The notes under the pieces were generated by a model that saw only the letters and a list, made by a program, of their open reading frames with translations, was not told the origin of the DNA and ran no database searches. A stretch of DNA of 10,667 nucleotides, taken from contig JAEWFK010000021.1 in NCBI GenBank assembly GCA_023388835.1, positions 1-10,667 on the forward strand, given 5' to 3'. The stretch is from Pseudomonadota bacterium (GTDB lineage Bacteria > Pseudomonadota > Gammaproteobacteria > Burkholderiales > Burkholderiaceae_B). Each line of letters opens with the position of its first letter. Within the stretch, counting starts at the first letter, position 1. Below are positions 6,855 through 10,667 of this stretch, piece after piece. The translations under genes and the position numbers were made by a program.

Positions 6855-6874
6855 GGCCGTCGATGCGGACGGCC
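6855..6874 (+). promoter_or_regulatory. Leader hairpin 2 before the flavin monooxygenase ribosome site
   Basis: GGCCGTC (6855-6861) and GACGGCC (6868-6874) form a perfect 7-base GC-rich stem with loop GATGCG. It ends 14 bases before the GAAGGA ribosome site. It could shape access to the start region or mark a 3' end. The two hairpins do not match the ACGR-loop pattern of the guanidine-II riboswitch. Confidence 0.4.
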
Positions 6875-6888
6875 TCATGAACGAACAT

Positions 6889-6894
6889 GAAGGA
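6889..6894 (+). promoter_or_regulatory. Ribosome binding site that favours the GTG start at 6901
   Basis: GAAGGA sits six bases before GTG at 6901. The in-frame ATG at 6877 has only GC-rich hairpin sequence upstream and no recognisable ribosome site. The GTG is therefore the better start of the monooxygenase. Confidence 0.6.
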
Positions 6895-6900
6895 ACGACA

Positions 6901-8025
6901 GTGAACGACGCAATTGTGGGCGAGCGCTACGGCGCGGCGCCTTTTCCTCTTTCCATTCTCGACTTCGCCCTGGCGGGCAGAGGATTGACCGCCCGCGAGG
7001 CCTTGAACGCCAGCATCGAGCTCGCTGAACTGGTGGATCGGCGTGGTTTCAACAGGTACTGGGTTGCCGAGCACCATTCCATGCCCGGTGTCACGACCTC
7101 TTCGCCGGCCATGCTGCTCGCTCGTTTAGTTGGAGAGACGAAGCGAATTCGACTGGGTGCTGGCGGCATGATGCTGCCGAACTTCCCGCCGCTTGTCGTC
7201 GCGGAACAGTTTGGTTTGCTGGCCTCGATGGCGCCGGGACGCATTGACCTGGGCATCGGCCGCGCGCCGGGCGCGGACATGGTGACGGCGGCTGCATTGC
7301 GGCGAGGACAGATTGGCGCCGAGGACTTTCCGGCCCAGCTCATGGAGCTCCTCGCTTTCCTGGACGACGACTTTCCCAATAACCATCCCTTCAAGAGCGA
7401 TGTGTATGCCGTTCCAGGACCGCGGCAGGATCTCGAAAACGGCGTAGCGCGCTCGTTCGAGCGCCCGCCGGTCTGGCTGCTGGGTTCTTCGGACTACTCG
7501 GCACGGCTGGCCGCGCAATTGGGATTCCCTTTCGCTTTTGCTGCGCACTTGGCGGACCAGAACGTAGTGATGGCGTTGGAAGTCTATCGCCGTCAATTCC
7601 AGCCCTCGGCTGTGCTGGACCGCCCCTATGTGATCGCCAGCTTCGGCGTCATGGCGGCGGATAACGAAGAACAGGCACAGCGCGAAGCCTGGGCCTACTC
7701 TCACGCCATGATGCGCATGAGCACGCGGCGCTCATTCGTAGTGCCGACGGCGGAAGAAGCTGCGGCGTATGACTATTCCGACACGGAACGCCGGATCATG
7801 GACATGTGGAACGCCAAGATCATGAGTGGCACGGGGGAACAGGTGGTGAAGCAGCTCAATGCCTGGCAAGAACGTATTCATGCAGATGAACTGATGCTTC
7901 TGAATCTGGGCCATTCGCCTCAGGCCATCTATCGCTCGACGGAACTCATCGCCGACGCCTACGGCTTGCCGCAGGATGTCGGCGAATCAAGGCAACCGAG
8001 CTCCGGTCAGGCGGCGGAGAGGTAG
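6901..8025 (+). CDS. LLM-class flavin-dependent oxidoreductase (luciferase-like monooxygenase)
   Basis: Cytoplasmic 374-residue enzyme of the bacterial-luciferase-like family, expected to use reduced FMN supplied by a separate reductase to oxidise a small organic substrate with oxygen. It forms a TIM-barrel along its whole length. Landmarks: PLSILDFALAGRG near residue 15; RYWVAEHHSMPG around 52-63; SSPAMLLARLVGETKRIRLGAGG around 67-89 (barrel strand and helix); and PGRIDLGIGRAPG near 112-124, all typical of the MsnO8/YwcH-like subgroup. Length is normal. The GTG start is chosen for its GAAGGA ribosome site; an upstream ATG at 6877 would add eight residues. It lies 162 bases after the GlxA/FtrA-type regulator on the same strand and is probably controlled by it. 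Its 3' end overlaps the convergent cysteine hydrolase gene by 19 bases. The substrate is unknown. Confidence 0.93.
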   Translation: MNDAIVGERYGAAPFPLSILDFALAGRGLTAREALNASIELAELVDRRGFNRYWVAEHHSMPGVTTSSPAMLLARLVGETKRIRLGAGGMMLPNFPPLVVAEQFGLLASMAPGRIDLGIGRAPGADMVTAAALRRGQIGAEDFPAQLMELLAFLDDDFPNNHPFKSDVYAVPGPRQDLENGVARSFERPPVWLLGSSDYSARLAAQLGFPFAFAAHLADQNVVMALEVYRRQFQPSAVLDRPYVIASFGVMAADNEEQAQREAWAYSHAMMRMSTRRSFVVPTAEEAAAYDYSDTERRIMDMWNAKIMSGTGEQVVKQLNAWQERIHADELMLLNLGHSPQAIYRSTELIADAYGLPQDVGESRQPSSGQAAER

Positions 8026-8558
8026 TCCTGCGTGGACTTCACGGTGCCGTAGCCGAATTCGAAGGCGGCCATCATTGCCGCATGGACTTGAGCTGCCGGC
8101 ACCGTGATGCCACCGAAGGAAAGATCCAGCGTTGCGCAGGCATCATGCAGCACCGTTACCGGGTAACCCATGTCGGCGGCGGCGCGCACGACGGCGTCGA
8201 CGCACATGTGGCTCATCGCTCCCACCACTACGACCTCCTCGACGCCGCGGGCGTCCAGGTGTTGCTTGAGCTCTGTATCGCGGAATGAATTGATGTGGTT
8301 CTTGACGATTACCGGCTCATCGTCCACGGGTAATACGGCCGGCTGAATCTCTACGCCATCAGTGCCGGGTACGAATGCCGGCGCATCGGGCGTCACGAAT
8401 TCATGGCGGATATGGAACACCGGGATGCCCTTTCTCCGGGCGTCGGCAATCGCTTGCGCCGCGTTCGCCGCAGCCGCTTCGATGCCGAACAGAGGCAGCT
8501 TGCCTGTCGGCAGGTACTCGTTCTGCAGATCGACTACGAGCAGACCACGCTTCTTCAT
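8007..8558 (-). CDS. Cysteine hydrolase, isochorismatase family
   Basis: Predicted 183-residue amidohydrolase of the isochorismatase-like (nicotinamidase/ureidoacrylate/biuret hydrolase) superfamily. The catalytic triad is complete: D10 in LLVVDLQNEY, K86 in VIVKNHINSF and C119 in SHMCVDAVVRAA, with the cis-peptide GAM turn at 113-115 before it. Family members hydrolyse amides, ureides or isochorismate; with the short, single-domain form seen here the natural substrate cannot be fixed. The start has AGAAG about eight bases upstream and fits the family N-terminus. The LysR gene lies upstream on the same strand with a 115-base gap, so a shared transcript or direct control is possible. The 3' end overlaps the flavin monooxygenase gene by 19 bases on the opposite strand. 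Confidence 0.92.
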   Translation of the reverse strand: MKKRGLLVVDLQNEYLPTGKLPLFGIEAAAANAAQAIADARRKGIPVFHIRHEFVTPDAPAFVPGTDGVEIQPAVLPVDDEPVIVKNHINSFRDTELKQHLDARGVEEVVVVGAMSHMCVDAVVRAAADMGYPVTVLHDACATLDLSFGGITVPAAQVHAAMMAAFEFGYGTVKSTQDYLSAA

Positions 8559-8584
8559 TTCATACTTCTGAATGGTTTGTCAAA

Positions 8585-8659
8585 GTACCGATATGTTCGC
8601 CCATGCGCGGCCCAGGGCATAGTGGCGGGAGCGACAAATTCGAGGTCAGTACCGACATG
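8585..8659. repeat. Imperfect direct repeat between the LysR and cysteine hydrolase genes
   Basis: GTACCGATATG (8585-8595) and GTACCGACATG (8649-8659) match at 10 of 11 positions, 64 bases apart. They bracket the gap upstream of the cysteine hydrolase start. They may be binding sites for a regulator; no dyad or promoter was convincing. The rest of this gap (8559-8673) shows nothing else recognisable. Confidence 0.3.
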
Positions 8660-8673
8660 GCGCGGTGAGTGCC

Positions 8674-9615
8674 TTAAAGAGCAGAAGCCGCTTGCTGCGA
8701 CCGGGAGAGGGGGGCCGCTTCCTGCTGCAGCCAATCTCTGAAAGCGGCCAGCCCTGGCAGGGCGGCGCATTCCGGTCGAAAAATAACGTAGTAGGAGAGC
8801 GTGGATAAAAAACTTACTTCGGGGAACAGTCGCACCAGCCGGCCTGAAGCCAAGTCGTCGCGCGCCATGACGCTGCGCGCCAGTGCAATGCCATGCCCTT
8901 CGCTGGCGGCCTGCAGCACCCCGGCTGAATTGTTGATTCTCATGCCGCGAGTTGCAGCGACACCGGGCACGCGGGCATGGCGCAACCACGCTTCCCATGT
9001 TGGAAAGGCCGGATGCCCGTCCATCGATAAATCATGGATGAGTGTGTGCCGGGATAGATCGCGAGGCTCGCGAAGCATGTATTCGCGCAGCAACTGGGGC
9101 GAGCAGACGGGATAGATTTCCTCGTCCATCAGTTTTACGGCCGACAAGCCTGGCCACTGCCCCGTTCCATACCGCACTCCGATGTCGACGCGATCCGTAA
9201 TAAAGTCCACCGGTTTGCGACTGGTTTCGACTCGAACATCGATATTGGGGCAAGCTGCCTGGAAGCGGTCGATACGCGCCAACAACCATTTGGCGGCAAA
9301 GGCGGGGCTGACAGTAACAGTCAACACACGTTGAACCGAACCTTCCTGAAGACGCTGAAAGCCCAGCGCAAGCCGATCCAGCCCGCTGCGGATGTCCGGC
9401 AAGGCACGCTCGGCGACGTTCGTGGGGATGAGCCGGGTCCGACCTTTTCGGCTGCGGTGAAATAAGGGCGTGCCGAGCGATTCCTCCAGGCCGCGCACAA
9501 GCTGCCCCACTGCAGCGGGCGTGACGTGGAGTTCGGCTGCAGCCGCCGAAAAACTCTGGTGGCGTGCGCTCGTTTCAAACGCACGCAAGGCATTCAAATA
9601 AACCGGGCCTTTCAT
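8674..9615 (-). CDS. LysR-family transcriptional regulator, GcvA-like
   Basis: DNA-binding regulator of 313 residues. The N-terminal winged helix-turn-helix (about 5-65) begins YLNALRAFETSARHQSFS, with AAAELHVTPAAVGQLVRGLE as the recognition region and LFHRSRKG as the wing, a form typical of the GcvA subgroup. The C-terminal effector-binding domain (about 95-300) includes TVSPAFAAKWL, the family's first strand, then FITDRVDIGVRYG and later YPVCSPQLL. Length is normal and the start agrees with relatives. It is divergent from the cupin and amine-oxidase genes across a 110-base gap holding repeats, the classic arrangement for a LysR protein controlling its neighbours; the cysteine hydrolase downstream on its own strand is a second candidate target. 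The effector is unknown. Confidence 0.92.
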   Translation of the reverse strand: MKGPVYLNALRAFETSARHQSFSAAAAELHVTPAAVGQLVRGLEESLGTPLFHRSRKGRTRLIPTNVAERALPDIRSGLDRLALGFQRLQEGSVQRVLTVTVSPAFAAKWLLARIDRFQAACPNIDVRVETSRKPVDFITDRVDIGVRYGTGQWPGLSAVKLMDEEIYPVCSPQLLREYMLREPRDLSRHTLIHDLSMDGHPAFPTWEAWLRHARVPGVAATRGMRINNSAGVLQAASEGHGIALARSVMARDDLASGRLVRLFPEVSFLSTLSYYVIFRPECAALPGLAAFRDWLQQEAAPLSRSQQAASAL

Positions 9616-9617
9616 GT

Positions 9618-9702
9618 CGAGATAGATTTTCTTTTCATGATCGACACTTTATCTCGTTTGCCACAGAAAGAAGAAGAGGGCGAGAATAGGATAGTTTTTC
9701 TT
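9618..9702. promoter_or_regulatory. Repeat-rich divergent control region of the LysR and cupin genes
   Basis: Two structures are visible. CGAGATA (9618-9624) and TATCTCG (9650-9656) form a perfect 7-base inverted repeat with a 25-base spacer. GATAGATTTTCTT (9621-9633) and GATAGTTTTTCTT (9690-9702) form a direct repeat matching at 12 of 13 positions, 69 bases apart. Placement between divergent genes suggests LysR binding sites and possible DNA looping, which is an inference. Confidence 0.4.
9658..9687 (+). promoter_or_regulatory. Possible promoter of the cupin-oxidase unit
   Basis: TTGCCA (9658-9663, 5 of 6 to the -35 consensus) is followed after 18 bases by GAGAAT (9682-9687, 4 of 6 to the -10 consensus). 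The predicted start would leave a leader of about 30 bases before the cupin ATG at 9726. The -10 is poor, as expected for an activator-dependent promoter. Confidence 0.3.
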
Positions 9703-9725
9703 CACCGTTATGAAACGACCGGCTC

Positions 9726-10406
9726 ATGCTCATTAATGCCGATTTCTCGCGACGCGCGATCGTCGCGCCGCATCAGTATCAGTGGATCCCGTCGCCGCAG
9801 CAAGGCGTCGAGCGCGTCATGCTCGATCGGGTCGGTGCCGAGAAGGCCCGCGCTACCAGTATTGTGCGGTATGCGCCCGGTTCACGTTTTCCCCGCCACG
9901 AGCACCCAGGCGGCGAGGAGATCCTTGTTCTGTCGGGGACTTTTTCAGACGAGGAGGGCGACTACCCGGCGGGTTCATATCTACGGAATCCTCCAGGGTC
10001 CGGTCATGCACCGTGCAGCCGCGAAGGCACGACCATTTTCGTGAAGTTGTGGCAGATGCCCGCAGTCGAGACCCACAGTGTGCGAATCGACACTCGTGAT
10101 CCTGCGCACTGGCGGGCGGCGAAGGGGCGTGAGGCTTGTTTCTTGTTTTCCGACGCCGTCGAACATGTCTCCTTGGTACGCGTGCATCCTGACCTACCGC
10201 TTTTTGATATGCCTGTGAACGCGGCGGAAATCCTGGTGTTGGATGGAGCCTTGCGCGAAGGATCCGTAGAGTACCCGCGAGGCACATGGCTGCGAATGCC
10301 TTCCCACGACTGCCCCGTCCTTATCGCGGGTACGCAAGGCGCGACCGTCTACATGAAGGCGGGGCGAACAGACGTTGGCAGCGGGCCAGAGTCTGCGAAT
10401 GCCTGA
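9726..10406 (+). CDS. ChrR-like double-cupin domain protein
   Basis: Cytoplasmic 226-residue protein with two cupin folds. The first (about 30-110) is complete: H58, H60 and E64 in RHEHPGGEEILVLSG, and H94 in PPGSGH, the ligands that bind zinc or another divalent metal. The second (about 125-212) keeps the fold (AAEILVLDGAL, YPRGTWLRMPSH) but lacks the histidine cluster, so it is probably not a metal site. The form resembles the cupin part of the anti-sigma factor ChrR, yet there is no N-terminal zinc-binding anti-sigma domain and no sigma-factor gene nearby, so an enzyme or sensor role is more likely. The ATG at 9726 has a weak ribosome site. Its stop lies inside the next gene (8-base overlap), implying one operon with the amine oxidase. 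Confidence 0.87.
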   Translation: MLINADFSRRAIVAPHQYQWIPSPQQGVERVMLDRVGAEKARATSIVRYAPGSRFPRHEHPGGEEILVLSGTFSDEEGDYPAGSYLRNPPGSGHAPCSREGTTIFVKLWQMPAVETHSVRIDTRDPAHWRAAKGREACFLFSDAVEHVSLVRVHPDLPLFDMPVNAAEILVLDGALREGSVEYPRGTWLRMPSHDCPVLIAGTQGATVYMKAGRTDVGSGPESANA

Positions 10407-10667
10407 AGCGCGTGTTGCCATCGTCGGCGGCGGGCTCAGCGGGCTTTATGCCGCTACTCTGCTTGCAGAAAACGGTATCGACGACTACGTCGTACTGGAA
10501 GCGCGCACTGCCTTCGGCGGACGTATCGCCTCGGTTTCCTATGTCGCGGCCCCGCTTACCTCGGGCGCGGAAGACCGGCCGGTTCGGGACCGTTTCGATC
10601 TGGGGGCGACATGGTTCTGGCCGGCGATGCACCCGGATCTGCAGCAGCTCGTGGCGAGCCTGGGCCT
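10399..10667 (+). CDS. FAD-dependent amine-oxidase-type oxidoreductase, N-terminal part (3' end outside window)
   Basis: Start of a flavoprotein of the amine oxidase (monoamine oxidase/phytoene-dehydrogenase-like) family; 89 residues are visible of an expected 350-500. Beginning MPEARVAIVGGGLSGLYAA, it has the FAD-binding Rossmann glycines G10, G12 and G15, the acidic E34 at the end of the second strand (VVLEAR) that holds the FAD ribose, and the G40-G41-R42 motif of this family. DLGATWFWP near residues 73-81 matches the segment often reading GGTWF/W in amine oxidases. A stretch of about 20 residues between GGR and that motif is more variable. It starts inside the cupin gene (overlap 10399-10406), so the two are translated from one message. 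The substrate is unknown; an amine is the default expectation. Confidence 0.85.
   Translation, partial: MPEARVAIVGGGLSGLYAATLLAENGIDDYVVLEARTAFGGRIASVSYVAAPLTSGAEDRPVRDRFDLGATWFWPAMHPDLQQLVASLG

Noticed and set aside
6807..6874. Guanidine-II (mini-ykkC) riboswitch made of two hairpins
   Set aside because: The loops are TGAGC and GATGCG, not the ACGR required by that class, and the neighbouring gene is not a guanidine exporter or carboxylase.
7126..7704. 192-residue minus-strand open frame inside the flavin monooxygenase gene
   Set aside because: No domain and complete overlap with a well-conserved gene on the other strand.
9726..10406. ChrR anti-sigma factor
   Set aside because: Only the cupin part is similar; the N-terminal zinc-binding anti-sigma domain and a partner sigma-factor gene are absent.

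Overview
The window looks like part of a chromosome from a high-GC proteobacterium. The most likely source is a betaproteobacterium of the Burkholderiales, perhaps close to Bordetella/Achromobacter (Alcaligenaceae). This is inferred from the general style of the proteins (GlxA-type regulators, GcvA-like LysR, ChrR-like cupin, DUF294/exonuclease pair) and dense coding; no rRNA or marker gene is present to prove it. No tRNA, rRNA, insertion sequence, phage gene or CRISPR array is visible. No gene-free stretch exceeds 300 bases; the longest is about 209 bases (4450-4658).

Layout. Bases 1-864 hold the C-terminal part of a BCCT-type betaine/choline/carnitine transporter on the plus strand, cut by the window edge. 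Convergent with it, on the minus strand, is a translationally coupled pair (ATGA overlap): a cyclic-nucleotide-fold/CBS/DUF294 nucleotidyltransferase-like protein (3474-1594) followed by a DnaQ-like 3'-5' exonuclease (1597-884). Upstream of that pair on the same strand lies a metallo-beta-lactamase-fold hydrolase with a Sec signal peptide (4449-3556). Before it comes a GlxA-family regulator (5633-4659).

At 5706-5766 two GlxA-type regulators (DJ-1/PfpI-like domain plus AraC helix-turn-helix) are transcribed away from each other. The 61-base gap contains what look like two face-to-face sigma-70 promoters sharing one -10 region. The plus-strand regulator (5767-6738) is followed by a luciferase-like flavin monooxygenase gene (6901-8025). 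Its leader contains a possible 11-codon open frame and two perfect hairpins. Each regulator therefore has a candidate target enzyme downstream in its own direction: the exported hydrolase on one side and the flavin enzyme on the other.

A cysteine hydrolase of the isochorismatase family (8558-8007) converges on and overlaps the flavin enzyme gene by 19 bases. A GcvA-like LysR regulator (9615-8674) lies upstream of it on the same strand. Divergent from the LysR gene are a ChrR-like cupin (9726-10406) and an overlapping FAD-dependent amine-oxidase-type gene (10399 to the window end). This looks like a small LysR-controlled amine or small-molecule oxidation unit. Nothing proves a new defence or mobile system. 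The most interesting parts are the mirrored GlxA pair with its control region, the structured leader of the flavin enzyme, and the LysR/cupin/oxidase unit.
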